A DNA stretch of 64,000 bases, from the NCBI GenBank assembly GCA_047967505.1, contig CM106540.1; one strand, given 5' to 3'. Positions 21,419-33,180 of the stretch are shown here, in pieces. Origin of the DNA: Dipteris shenzhenensis. Its lineage: Eukaryota > Polypodiophyta > Polypodiopsida > Gleicheniales. The position numbers and the translations under genes are program-made. The notes beneath the pieces are model-generated. The model ran no database searches. It was not told the origin of the DNA and saw only the letters and a list, made by a program, of their open reading frames with translations. Position 1 is the stretch's first letter. Each line of letters begins with the position of its first letter.

Positions 21419-23612
21419 TAACCCTATCCATTCCGACCTACCCCCACTACTGACCCGTCATTACTAGGCATGGCGTTATGCACTACCTCTCTTGCACAAT
21501 GTTATCTTCTCCTTACTTAGCTATTTGCTTGCAGAGGCTAAGGGATTTGAAGTAAGGTCTGGAACATGCAACCAAGGGTGAGGGTGCCAGCAACCAAGCG
21601 ATCCTCTTGGCCACCCTCTACACTCAGTCCTTCTCATATGTCCCGTAGTGGCTTCTTCTTCGCTCGTTGCCCTTGCTTGGCACTTGCACCTTCTTGTCGA
21701 CGAATTGTGATGGCGTGTTCCTTGCGCGGATTGCCAATGGATCTTCTTGCTCTCTTGCTTGGATCACCTGCTTCCGACTATTATTCCATTGCATGGCAAC
21801 CTTTGCAAACCGATTTTCGGCAACTGTGACTACGTGACCTCAGATTTTCCTATGGGAGGCTCGTGTGTATCATCCGCCTGGTTCCCTTTGAATTGGCTGG
21901 ACTTGCATGTAAAGGTGGTTCTCCTTTATTCTGCAACTTTCGGTTTGCACACTGCCTTGTGATTTCGCAACTTCAATTTTCTTAACGGTTTCAGTTCATT
22001 GCTTATGAGTTTCTAGCTTGACTTTTGATTTGCGGAGTCTGGATCAGTAGTAGATTCAGCTCCATTTCGAACTTGATCGATGCCTTGTGCATTATGTGCT
22101 TTGAAATAACAGACTAACAGTAAACTTTGCCAAAAAGTGTATGGCGTGCCGTAGTGTTTGCAACGTCTTCTTTGGCGACTGCGCTTTTGATTTGCTGGGA
22201 TAGCAGGAGCTCTTCCGTGATAGTGCATGCTCCTTTACTCTTAGTGCTCTTCACCGTTTGCCCGCAGACTGGCCGCTCCTTTACTCTTAGTGCTCTTCAC
22301 TGATTGCCCGCAGTTGTTAGCTCCCCTCATTATCTTCTTGCTCTTCCCTTTCTCTCCACTTGTCTTACATTTTCTCTCTTGTTGTGATCTCTTGTCGTGT
22401 TCGTCCCTCTTCTTTCTTGTCGCGATTACCTCTTTTATTTCTTTTCGGCTTTTTGTCTCATGGCGCACCTTACACTAGCCAACCTCTGTCACACTTTCTT
22501 CCCTGTGTCTCCGCTTCTTTTCTAGCGGTCTTTCCTAGCGTCTATACTATCGGTGGCCCTCCTTCTTGACCTCTACTTGGTCTGTGCTTGGCTTGTCTAC
22601 TCGGCTGCCCTACCTTTGATCGGATTTGTGCTTCTCAATTCATGGCGGCTTCTCCGTTCTCTTCCCTTGCTCCACGATTTTTGTCTCGTTGATACGTAGC
22701 TGCATGCCACGTACTAGACGTGTTCCCTTTGTGTTTGTTGCCTTTTGCCTAGTCAACCTTATGGTTGACTGTCTTACCTTTGCTTAGTTGTCTCGACTGT
22801 CCCCCTCTTTCTTTTAGTTTCTTTAAAAACAAAAAAACTCCTTCATTTGCACTCTTTTAGCAATTTAAATTGTGTGGATTAGTCTCTTTTAGTCTTTTAG
22901 CAATTGAAATTGTGTGGATTAGTCTCTTTCAGTCATTTGTTTTATGTTTGATGCTTTGAGAATGATCTTAGATGCCTTCCTTTTACATATATATAGGCAC
23001 TCTTATATGGTAGTACCCCAATTTTGCTTTATAGTACTTTTTCTTTTAATTTTTTCTCTAGGCTCTTTTACTTTTGTTTTAGTATATCACTTTTTTCTTT
23101 CATATTTTAATGTGTCCATTAAATACTTACAATAAGTAAATAATTTATTTCCTTTATAGAAATTTTGTAACATGAAATGATCTATGCAAAGATTTGTTTC
23201 TTATTTTCTTACAAAATAAAAAGAAAAAAACATTAAATAGGCCAAAGAGTAAAGTCTTATTGCATTACTAGTAATTTTAATAAATTCTAAGATTTCCTTT
23301 TCGAGTTGTTTGTCTAACCTGTTTTCTTATTTAGTTACATAAGGCTTATTTCTTTTGAGCTAAATTGTTTTTTTCACTTTCTTAAAATAATTTTGGTTCC
23401 TTGAAAGAAAAATGTGGAGTACCCCCCATTTAACTCTTTTAATTAAGTTAGCTCATGATGGCGATGACTATGCCCTCATTGCATCTCATTATGGTTGTGG
23501 AATATCCCCCACGCACAATTTGTCCCAATTTTCTATGATAATTCTCTTTCATTTACAAGGGTGTGGACTACCCCCCTCAATAATTATTTTTGTGATGGTT
23601 CCCATGGCTAGT

Positions 23613-23693
23613 TTACACTTGTCTTTTGATTATTGTTGGTATTTCCGTGTGATGAAACACCCAATCTAGTGTTTCATGGTCTTCGGTCTTCAC
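23613..23693 (-). other. Exon 3 of the unknown gene
   Basis: Acceptor CTCACAG at 23694-23700. Reads VKTEDHETLDWVFHH and stops at TAA (23613-23615), next to R-family sequence. Confidence 0.45.
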
Positions 23694-23780
23694 CTGTGAG
23701 ATTATAGAAAACAAAAGTATTACTATATCAGATTTGAAAACAATGACCAAAATCAAGTATAAAACAACCCATGATCATAC

Positions 23781-24450
23781 CTGGAACGAGCCTAACCACC
23801 ATATGTGTTTCTCTGACTGCACACTAAAATACTTCGAACTCGCTTCAGTCAATGATGTATCAATCGCTCCATTCATCAATGTAATAGTAACTCTTTCCAT
23901 TTTCTTTTCCTTTACAACCTCACACTCATCCAGTTTGATAACAAATTTCAAAATGCCTTTGCACTCCTCAAATGTTATTCCATAAAACTCGACCATTCTT
24001 TTTTGAAGTTGTTGCAGATCTAAAAATATATTGTTCCAAGGATCATACACAGTGGTTCCTTTAACACCATGAAATATTTCTTCAATATGGATATATTGCC
24101 CAATAAATTCATCTATACTTTCATTCAAATGACCTCTTATCCTCCACACGGTTGCTGGATTTGGCAGTAAAACTCGTTTAATCCTTTGATCTTTCAAAGT
24201 TGAGGATATCGCATGGAAAATCGAACTATATCCCTTCCTGCTAACTCCACTAACATCAAGAGCCTCTTGGATTATAGTGCCATCAACTTGATTATTGGAT
24301 ACAAAGTCCTCTACAACATTGCGTTTGACTGTTTTGTATTTTTTTTCCTCAATCAAACCTTTTGCTACACCGCAAGAAAGCAATCCTTACATTTGTTTAA
24401 CAGGAAGAAGGTTCGGGTCCATATTTTCTTTTGCAGGCTCCAATAATTTC
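23781..24450 (-). other. Exon 2 of the unknown gene
   Basis: 670 nt, entered at TTATTATAG|G and leaving at CCAG|GTATGA in phase 0. Contains the TAA at 24387-24389. Confidence 0.55.
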
Positions 24451-24578
24451 CTATAATAACAACACAATATGACTATATTATTCAGCACCTCCATTCTTAT
24501 TTTGCGACAATCAACGAAATAGATATAGTCTGGAAGAGAGCCTTTTTGAGTATACAAAATGATAAATTTCAATCTAAC

Positions 24579-25129
24579 CTTGCTTCCTGAATTCGTCGCT
24601 TGCATCCACCAGTCCCAGCCTTCAAATTTGCAATGTTTTTAATCTTCCTGCTACGTTGTCTGTCTCCAAGCACGGTTCTCTTCTTTCTTGCTCTTGTCAA
24701 TTCTTTTTTACTCTTTGAATGCTCCTCGATTTCATTCTGCAACTGCTGCTCCAATTTTGCACGAATGGCTATCTCCTCCATCTTGGCCCCCTTTTCTTGT
24801 AGGTACATCATTTTATACGTTTCCGCAAATGCAGACTGCGCTGAAATATAACCAAGAAGTCCATTTTGTCCATCGCCGGCAAACCTCAGTAATGTGGTGG
24901 GATTGACAAATGGAGGTGTAGAGTTTTTTACTTGACATTTTGGATATATGCTTCCGTCGCACCATAAGTCAATATGTTGAAGCCCTTCTCTTCTCATATT
25001 TTCCCGCTGTTGAGCATTAAGCACCGTATCCTTTTGTCTTTTTTGTGCTGGAGCATATTGTTCTTCCAAGTCGATGTGAAGATGGTGTAATCGCTTCTTC
25101 TCAGATAGTGACTCACTAGTATCGGCCAT
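24579..25129 (-). other. Exon 1 of the unknown gene
   Basis: 551 nt, ending two bases into a codon (GCA AG|GTTAGA). Start ATG lies in AAAATGGCC context after an in-frame stop. Confidence 0.6.
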
Positions 25130-25529
25130 TTTTTGTGCTCCTTAGGTTGCGAAGTTTGTTTTTCAATCTCATAGTCGTTTTGTAACATGAATCATGGAAG
25201 TGTGGCAGTATCCATGTGAATATTTTGAAAACTTGCAATCACTAAGTTCAGTGATGGACTCTTAATGAAAGACCTGCACACGTCGGCCAAAGAGATGCGG
25301 AATCTTTGGTAAACAAAAAAAAATCTAAGAGGATATTTAATACAAAATCGTGTTAGTCAGACAAAAGATTATCTTATTCCTTTTTGAATTGACAGTTCTG
25401 TAGTCCTTACTGACAAATCTGAGCCACGTTTCCGTATTTTACTATTTTTGAGGTCTTTTAGGAGAGAAATAAATCAAAAAATAGTGAATTTCTTACAGGG
25501 CCCCAAAATGAGTTCCCTTTTTCCCTAAT
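25130..25529 (-). other. Upstream flank of the unknown gene
   Basis: AT-rich, no coding frame of note. Ends at 25529, where copia D begins. The ACAGGGCCCC near 25494 might be a hAT-like transposon terminus, but no matching inverted end was found. Confidence 0.35.
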
Positions 25530-25846
25530 GCTGAGCTTCAAAACATAGAGCACATCTTTGACTAATCCTTTTGTACCAGTGAAATTGTTCATAGGGATAA
25601 CACCTGTCCCTTGAACTGGATTCGGTGTATTGTCTGCTGTGTAGATGACATTTTTTGTCCTTCTAATGGTTTCATCTCTGTGAACCATTCCTTATGATTT
25701 ATCATATGAGATGATGCACCGCTGTCAATGTACCAAGGATCCTGTTCCACTTGATCGACTTGATAACTATAATCCTCTTTGGGATTGAAATCAGTGTCTA
25801 GGTGCATTGTATCAGTCTGATGCAATTCCTCACTTGCAAGAAACAT
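25530..25846 (-). pseudogene. Copia D protease fragment
   Basis: Contains the complete active-site string WYIDSGASSHM; DSG is at 25718-25726. A frame change near 25650 splits it from the KDVLYVLKLS segment. Would cleave the polyprotein in an intact element. Confidence 0.8.
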
Positions 25847-25849
25847 ATT

Positions 25850-26935
25850 TCCATGTTCATTTGCAATATGACTATGACTAGAATGTCCACCACGATGATT
25901 TCCTCTACCTCAAAAATTCCCTCGATTGATTGCCTTGGTCATATTGCTTCTTGTGGCAATCTCTTTCATAGTGTCCAAACTTGTGACAGTAGTTGCACTG
26001 AATGTTTGACACATTGGTGGATGCATTCCCTCATCCTTGAAATCTTCCTCGATTGGAATGATTTTCTCTTTGGTGATTCTAATTTTTTTGAGGATGATGC
26101 TGATGCTGATGCTGATTCTGACTTTGATTTTGTTGCTGATGACGATGACCACTAGTCTAATATGATCTACCTCTGTTTTTGCCTTTGCCTCTGCTTCTAT
26201 ATGAAGTTGTGAATGCCTGATCATTAGAATGACCTTTACGTGCTTGAATGGCCTAAGTCCTGAGTTCTTCACCAAGTAGGACTGACTGAAGTTCTTCTAG
26301 TGTCGAAATTTGCCATTGGATGGCAATACTCTGGACTAGATTCTCGTGTCCCTCTCCTAGTCCATTCAGAATGACTTCAACCATTTTTGTGGGGTTCATA
26401 GTCTCTCTTACTGCAACAAGTTGATTGTTGTAGTCTTTAATACAGAGTACATAAGCATGAACGGTTTCACTGCTATTGTAGAAACTCTGGTTGATCTCGT
26501 TTCTCAAGGTGAGAATCCTGGATGTGTTCTTGGACTCTAGAGAGCTGCAAACATATCCCATGCTTCTTTTGATGTCTTGACTGTGTTGAGTTGTCCTAGC
26601 ATGACATCTTGCACAGTCTACTTGATCAAGTGATAGGCATACTTGTCTTTCTTATCCCATTCTGCTTGAGCTCGGGCAATGGCAGGATCTGCTACCGATG
26701 TAGAAATTGTTTGTGTAGATGTAGATCCTAATGTAGATTCTATTGCTGGTGTTGTAACAATAGATGGAGTAGAGCTACCGGTAGCTGGATTAGCCAATGG
26801 TCTAGGTGTAGTCCCATCGACATACTCCCATTTGTTTTGAAGCACAAGAATGGTCTCCATTCGGTATTTCCATGTACCATAATTGAAGTTGTCTAACTTA
26901 GCAGATGCCTCCAGATTGAGGTTGCTAGTCGACAT
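25850..26935 (-). pseudogene. Copia D gag, broken
   Basis: Starts MSTSNLNLEASAKLDN, with FNYGTWKYRME typical of copia gag. A long Ser/Thr/Pro-rich insertion follows (LGSTSTQTISTS). Frame 26253-26561 carries the UBN2 core (LTLRNEINQSFYN, EVILNGLG). The zinc knuckle at 25956-25997 is complete (C-x2-C-x4-H-x4-C). A Gln/His/Asn-rich simple-repeat segment lies between (about 26080-26155). Several stops and frame changes. Confidence 0.75.
25956..25997 (-). other. CCHC zinc knuckle of copia D gag
   Basis: CNYCHKFGHYERDC read on the minus strand; all ligands present. Confidence 0.8.
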
Positions 26936-29297
26936 GGTGCAAGAAATGTACTCAAAAAAGTGTCTTGAAAATCTTTGTATGAATCAACTGCAAATACACT
27001 AAATATGCCAAGTAAAATCTCTAAACCATCAGTGAAGATAGAACTGTAGTATATAAAATCTGATCTATATTACAAGGCTTGTGGCAATGATGTCGAGAAT
27101 AGCCAAGATCTTGGCTTTACAAGGCTGAAATAATGTGCACGATGCCGTGAGATAGCCAAATAGGCTTTACAATGGTGGCATGTGTGTGTGAAATCAAGTG
27201 CTTTCTGCCCACTGAATCAATCTGCAATGCCTCTAAACTCTGAAGTCTGCTCACTGAACTGATGAACGTAAGGTTTCAGGTAATGTAATGATGTGAAACC
27301 GTATGTGAGCATATGGATTGACTCCGAGTAGGTACTAGTCGGGAATTTCGGGCATGGCTTAGATTGGCAACTTGGAGAAATTCAAAGCGTCCCCTCTATG
27401 GCGATCTAGTCTACTCTGATCTAGATCTAAACCAACCATCGATCGATGATAGAATAGCAAATAATTCCTTTTCTTTTGTTCTTTTTAAGTGCTGGGTCAG
27501 ATGCATCGATGTAGAGGCAAATGTGGGTGAAGGAAGTGGTTTTGTCAGCAAGGCTCAAATGTGAGTGTAACTTGCATCAAAATGTGTGCATGATGTGACG
27601 AGCACATAGAGCACAAAAAAACGAGCGACATTCCTTTTTGGAGCGCCCTCAAATTCTTCCTGGATCAAGAGATATGACTTGATCTAGGTGGAGGGGCGAA
27701 AGGAGTGTAAAGGGTGCTCAATGATGATGTGTCACTGTGTCACATGCAGTGATGATGTGGCACTGTGCCTAGCAAGAGGTGTGCCTATGAAGCCCTATGC
27801 TGAGGTGGTAGGAGTGGTCACATGAAGTGACTGTGAAGCACTGTGTGTGCCGGCAGAGGTCAGTGCTGACTGGACAGCTGAGGTGGCACTACTGAGGAGG
27901 TAGATAAGGATTGAGTTAAGGTAGCTTAACCATGGTTCATTGACCCATGGTAAACTTGACTTATGGTTAAGTTAACCAACCTTATCCACTCTCTAACCAG
28001 GGTTACGGTACCCGAGTTAACTTAACCAGATAAGATGATGATGTGGCATCTTCATGACCAAGCCCAAGGGTGTGAGGTCACCCGGGGATAAGGTTCTTGC
28101 CACATGTTGCTCTAAGGAGAATCAGAATCTTCCGAAGATTCTGTCACTTTGTCTCTGAGAATTCTGTCATGTAGAGGCTGTCATTGGCGGAGGACTTGGA
28201 GATGCTTGGCACGTGAGTTGCTGGCTTGGAGAGAGGCCAAGCACATTGGTGGACTAGCCGCACGGGCTTTGGCGGATGGCGCTATGCTGGAAAGGGAGCT
28301 CCTGTTGCAGTCTTGTTTGGAATGGAAGAAGAAGTATTGAGTGCTGATTCTTTGGAGCTTGGAGCCTTAGAAGTGGCTGGGCGATGTAGATCGACGGAGC
28401 GTGGGCTTGTTCTTTGTAGAACATAGGCGGGTCGCTAGTATCCATTTGCTGAAGCTTGGCATCACCTGAGAGAAAGAACTAGGTTGCAGATGGAGCTACG
28501 TTGCATAGGAGCCGCTGACGGAGCGGCTACAGAAGGAGCGAGCGCTTCATTGGAGAGGGCTTTGGCAATGTGCTTACACTGAAGCCGGTCATTGTTGGAT
28601 GTAGATACGGGCTGCCTTGTGTGGTAAGTCATCTATTGCAGTGAGGAGGCGACTATGAGGCGATGAGTGTTGGAGGTCTAGCACTCGTTGATGCATTGGT
28701 TGAAGTTGAAGCTGGCTGCAAATTTGCTGGCATGCCTTATTCGAAGGAATTGTTGTTGGAGCTGAATCACCTGTCATCAGTGTGAGGAGCCATCTTGTAG
28801 TGGGACTCTGCTTGGAGAGGTTGCTTGGAGAGTTTGAGGTCATTGGCGATGAGAGTGGGAGCTTGAAGACTGTTGCATGCGCAGTGAGGCTCAGTTGACG
28901 TTGTAGATAAAAGGAGCCCCGTTGACGTTGTAGCTTATCTTGGAGGTAGCTTATGCAACGAGTGAGGAGCTGCTTGTTGTGTTGAAGATGGACATGGAGG
29001 GATCAAATGAAGCTCTCACAAATACTATACTCTCTTCCTCAGTTGATGTACAGACTACCTCTTACACTCTATATACTGTCTTTCACACTGTCCCTATTTC
29101 TCTTGATAAGAGAACTCACAAGGAATCTCTCTCTCACTCAACTAGAATGAAATGAACTTTCAATGAATGGAAATGGATGGAATTTCTTCCAAAATGAACG
29201 GGAATTTTCTCTCACGGAAGAGAAAACTCGATCTTAATCTCTCAATCACTTTCTCACACTCTCGCAAAGATGGTGCCTCCACAGAAGGCTAAACCAT
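26936..29297 (-). other. Long leader of copia D
   Basis: About 2.4 kb with no convincing gene. The segment 28100-28900 is richer in GC than its surroundings. 27915-28030 is rich in alternating TTAACC/GGTTAA words that could form hairpins (ACCATGGT and related). Part of it may be a separate insertion. Confidence 0.45.
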
Positions 29298-29309
29298 GCT
29301 TTGATACCA
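29298..29309 (-). other. Primer binding site of copia D
   Basis: TGGTATCAAAGC directly after the LTR end TTTTGTCA. One mismatch to the initiator-Met tRNA site. Confidence 0.85.
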
Positions 29310-29563
29310 TGACAAAATATGAAGAGAGGAGAGGAGAAGAGTGGAGATGAGGAGAGAGGGCACAGCTCGAGAGCACACCACAAATGACTAACTGCACACT
29401 AGATTTAGTTGAAAAAATAGAATACATAAAAACCCTTTTAGGGTTAGGGTTAGGGGATCTAACCCTTTCCTTTATAGCACTCTATAAGGTTAGTGCTATG
29501 CACATATGATCACGTGATGGTGCTATCCACACATGATCACATGATGTTGAGCGTGAACTCTCA
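29310..29563 (-). repeat. 5' LTR of copia D
   Basis: 254 bp, minus strand TGAGAGTTCACGC...TTTTGTCA. It has a TATAAAGG box (29469-29476 on the + strand axis). Just downstream it holds CCCTAACCCTAACCC, a telomere-like or telo-box motif. Matches 63633-63860. Confidence 0.8.
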
Positions 29564-29869
29564 ATAGCACGGGCACTAGAACTAGCACTAGTTCTACTAG
29601 TAACACTAATTAGCTCTAGCTCTAGTTCTACTAGTAACACTAATTAGCTCTAGATAGATAACATATTTGATGGGCTATTAGGGGCTAGAGATAGGTGGCA
29701 AAGCTAGTAGTGTCCACCAAGGAGTAGTCACTTGAGACTTGAACAACAAGAAAAGTTCAAGAGACAATCGACAATCAAGCTAGACAACTCAATGCCACCA
29801 AAAAATTGCAAGCAATGACACAGACATACCAAGCAATTTCAAACCGATGCAACAATGCAAGCAACAATA
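29564..29869. repeat. Short CTAG-rich repeats and spacer
   Basis: ACTAGTAACACTAATTAGCT occurs twice in tandem (about 29588-29651), surrounded by palindromic CTAG words. The rest is spacer without a gene. Confidence 0.6.
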
Positions 29870-30365
29870 GACAAGAGCAATGCATAAATTGTGCAACACA
29901 ACAAGAGTATAAACATGCTTCGAACATCAAACACAACAACACAAACTAGAGAAGTCACAAAGTCATGATGCCATGTGACCATGATGGCCATAATAGCCTA
30001 CAATGAGTGGCAAATACAATAGTATGATGTGCAAGGACAAGATATGCCATCAAAGGGGGGAATTTCCCCACATCTTCAAAGTAGATTTTGTTTGTGTGTG
30101 TGCTCAATAAGGGTTCTTTGCCTTGGGATGTCCCCCTCAAATGATTGTTAGTCTTATGTTTTACCTTGCTAGATCTAAGGGTATTCCCATGCATAGTCAT
30201 TGTCTATCTCCTAGTTGTAAACCAAGAGTCCTAGGAGTGAGTCACAGGTTGGGGCCATGTGTGTTTGCCACATGATGGTGGGCAAGCCATGGAGCATCCC
30301 ATGTACTACTGCCAAGGGATGAGGTCATCAATTTGTGGGAGGGAATGAAGGACAAATTGATGTAG
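29870..30365 (+). mobile_element. 3' end fragment of a C-related copia element
   Basis: About 165 bp (30190-30356) match, inverted, the region before the 3' LTR of element C (10178-10350). This includes GAGTCACAGGTTGGGGCCAT, a polypurine tract GTGGGAGGGAA and the LTR start TGAAGGACAAATTGATG. Similarity to the C LTR ends within about 20 bp, so it belongs to a sister family with a different LTR. Confidence 0.65.
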
Positions 30366-30559
30366 TGGGATCTTACCAAGGGTCCTAAGGTCTATGGTTG
30401 TGAGTGTGTGAACACATGGTGTGTGTAGGTGTGCCTGACTTAGGTGTGACTGATGATGTGTTAACATCCACAAGTACAACCACCAAATGCATCAACTTTA
30501 AAGGGGGACCAACAAGATAAGTAGAAAATGGAGATAGAGTAAATGCAATGGTTGAGCAC

Positions 30560-31064
30560 CAAGCTTCTACCAATAATATTGGCTTGAAATCCGCTTTATT
30601 TGAAATCTCTCCATAAACCAATCCCATCTTTGTTTCATAGATATGTCAAATCCCATGGAAATCCCAAGCAGTATGAAAACAGTATGGCATCCCAGTTCTT
30701 TTAAAATTTCATGTTGGCCCCCTTTGAGAGTAGCATATCCAGTCTTTGAGTGATTAATCTTGGAACCAGATGCCTTACAAAAGATATCCAGACGTTTCAT
30801 GGTGCATTCAACATTCTAAACTATGTTTCTAGGTGTAATGGTTGTATCATCAACAAACTGTTGGCATATTAGCTATTTGCCAAAAATTAGTTCTATGCCT
30901 TTAAGTTTTCCTTCCTTGACTTGGCTTTTATGCAACCACCCTAGAGCATTTGCTACAATTGGAGGTCTCTCAAGAAAAACCATATCAAATTTCTTTCTCA
31001 CAACCTGGTAGAAATCTCTAGCCCTCTGGACCTCATCATCTGGTATAAGAAAACAAGAGATCAA
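30560..31064 (-). pseudogene. Non-LTR retrotransposon (LINE) reverse transcriptase relic
   Basis: Minus-strand pieces show LINE RT landmarks in the right order: RPPIVANALGWLHKSQ with KLKGIELIF, the catalytic FVDDT (30843-30857, Val for the usual Ala), then ASGSKINHSKTG and LGISMGF. An in-frame TAG lies between FVDDT and the ASGSKIN segment. Endonuclease and tail are not seen here. Confidence 0.8.
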
Positions 31065-32959
31065 GGTTTGGAATTCATTCTTTAATGTTATCCTCCTTGG
31101 AATTGATCATAGTGTTGTTAGCCTTCTTAAGCATAGGGATTTCTGTGTATTTACATGATGCTTATATAAATGAGAAATGTGCCTATGTGGTAATTTGTGC
31201 TTAAGTGGCATTGATGAAGTTGCATGCTAACATGGCATGGAGACAAGTCACTGATAATGTGGTGTACTGACTGTGCATGTTGATGTAGTGGTTGCTAACG
31301 TGTCACTATTGACATGGATGATGACATGGCATTTGTTGATGATTGGAGTATTGGCTATAGGTCTAGAACAAATGTGGCCATTGATGATGTAATAATATGG
31401 ATAAGTTGATGACATGGAAAGCCTACCATATGGCCTATGGATAAGCTTATCTACCATGTGGTTGTATTGCAACATGGCACTATGGTGACCCTAGGGTAAG
31501 ATGGCCCTATCTTACTCTATTTGATGTGCCCCATGGCAATTTGGCCATTGAACAAGACTTCAAACAAGATCATATCTAGTTTCTGTAAGTTGTGTGTTTC
31601 CCCCTTGCCCCCATGCAATTTACATGTACTGCATATCCCTTCACACTCATGCAAAGTGAACCACTACTTGGTTATCTAGAAAAGGCAATCTATCCTACAT
31701 ACTTTCTCCAAGGACCATTTAACATGGAAATAGATAGATCTTTCCAAAGATTCATTTCTTCCAACCACCTCATGGATCGAGTCTTGTAATTCATATCTCT
31801 CTGATTTGTTAAGAAGGTTCTCGTTCTACAACAACTAAAGATATTGCATGGAGTTATGCCTTGCAACAATGGCACTATTCCCAAATGTGCTGCTTTACTA
31901 CTTGGGAAAATCCCTCTCCATAGTGTCTCGAGCTTCTTTGTCAATGATTCTAATACCATTTATTGACCAAAATTTTGTATCATTAACTAGTCAAGGTCTA
32001 TATTGACTTTTAGATGTTGTGCACAATCCAATGGCGATTTCCAATGATACTTAATTAAAGGTAACTTTCACCCCAAGCATTGGGACATATACAAATCATG
32101 TGGTTTGGTATTAGAAATGAACCTAAGCCTTGTAATGCTTTATGTACATGATGTTTTTTCACCACTTGATAGTCTCCTTGAGTTTTCTTTAAGATGATCT
32201 AAGATTAATGAGTATTAAAGAGAAGTGTTACAAAGCACTTTAATATGAAGTCCAAACGTTCTTAGAGGTATATCCTTTTAATACAAAGGAAAGTATTTTT
32301 GGAATAAAATATGGGTTAGACTTGGGATTAACATTACTAAGTAGGCTATTGCCATGGATTCTAGAAGGTAGAAGACATCGAGGCAAGATTAGCTCCTAGG
32401 ATGACTAGATAGCTACAAGGCTACCTTAATGCCACTGGGTAGAGATTATTTCAAAAGGATTTAAAATCTATATGCATACAAGATGAAAACCTGGAATTTA
32501 GGAGTCTTTTACCAAGCCCCTAATTTAAAAAGCCCCATATACTACCATTCTTATTTGCATACAATCGACATCAACTTCTTTGCCTGGACCAACCTACCAG
32601 TAGGAAATTGATAATAGAAAAAGAAAACTATAAATGGAAGGAGACACCAGGTCCTACCATTGCAATTTTGCATGATGATCAATCCTATTGACTATGCAAA
32701 AAAGTGACAAAGGGCCTTTGAAGTTAGTAATGCATAAAATTTGGTTGGGATATGAAGTGGATAAAGCCATGCCTATGACTTGTTTTATTAACATTAATGG
32801 TTCCTTTGCATGGAATGACCATCAAGGATTGCATATTCATGTAATCACATGCATTGTTTGCATGGTTTATGTTTGTGAACATCATTTTCATACAATGATG
32901 AGCATAGTACGGAAAACAATTTCCTAGTATTAAAAATTGGAAATTGGTACTGTATCATT

Positions 32960-33180
32960 GGTAGTATGCACAATACCATTGATATATGATAAATTTGCTA
33001 TTGCTAAATGTGCACTTACCATCAACAGAAGGGCCAGTATTGCTAACAAAAACCATAACTACTAGTGGTAAAATACCATAACTACTGGTGGTGAAATCGG
33101 TACCAATGGTGAATGTGCAATTACTACCAGTAGAAGGGCCATTACTTCCAAAAAAAGCCATAAGTACCGCTTGTAAAACC
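32960..33180. repeat. ~105-bp tandem duplication
   Basis: Two copies share the landmarks ACCAnnAGAAGGGCCA and AATGTGCA (near 33009 and 33112), with intervening ATAACTACT(A/G)GTGGT words repeated. Confidence 0.6.

Larger units (their letters stand above)
20264..23600 (+). repeat. R-family macro-repeat, unit 2 (with MITE insertion)
   Basis: Repeats the order seen in unit 1: CA tract, C-rich spacer, GC-richer block (21430-22740), CTTATGGTTGACTG (about 22760), AT-rich stretch, GTGTGGACTACCCCCC (about 23560). Contains a MITE at 21026-21418 and a ~43-bp tandem duplication at 22229-22316 (CTCCTTTACTCTTAGTGCTC). No recognisable protein. Confidence 0.55.
23613..25129 (-). pseudogene. Three-exon gene or recent pseudogene of unknown family
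   Basis: Exon 1 (25129-24579) starts MADTSESLSEKK. It encodes a charged, helix-prone segment with a probable coiled coil (KMEEIAIRAKLEQQLQNEI) and a basic stretch (RARKKR). Its donor AAG|GTTAGA joins, in phase, acceptor TTATTATAG|G of exon 2 (24450-23781) across a 128-bp intron. Exon 2 encodes LLPNPATVWRIRGHL and a strand-like KFVIKLDECEVV, and ends CAG|GTATGA. A good acceptor (CTCACAG) opens exon 3 (23693-23613), which ends in TAA after 26 codons. Joined, it is about 433 codons with one in-frame TAA at 24387-24389. An overlapping GTAAGG donor could instead remove that stop through a ~62-bp intron. Family not recognised; further exons may be missing. Could be a domesticated or mobile-element protein. 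Confidence 0.55.
25530..29563 (-). mobile_element. Ty1/copia element D, 3'-truncated
   Basis: Minus-strand order is 5' LTR (29563-29310), primer site (29309-29298), ~2.4-kb leader, gag (from 26935), zinc knuckle, protease. Similarity stops after the LYVLKLSI segment at 25530; integrase, RT, RNase H and 3' LTR are missing. The same LTR family appears on the + strand at 63633-63860. Confidence 0.8.

Noticed and set aside
25458-25530. hAT-type transposon terminus (CAGGGCCCC)
   Set aside because: No matching inverted end or 8-bp duplication found on the far side of the unknown gene.
29440-29460. Interstitial telomere
   Set aside because: Only two to three units, at the same LTR position in both D-family copies, so part of the element.
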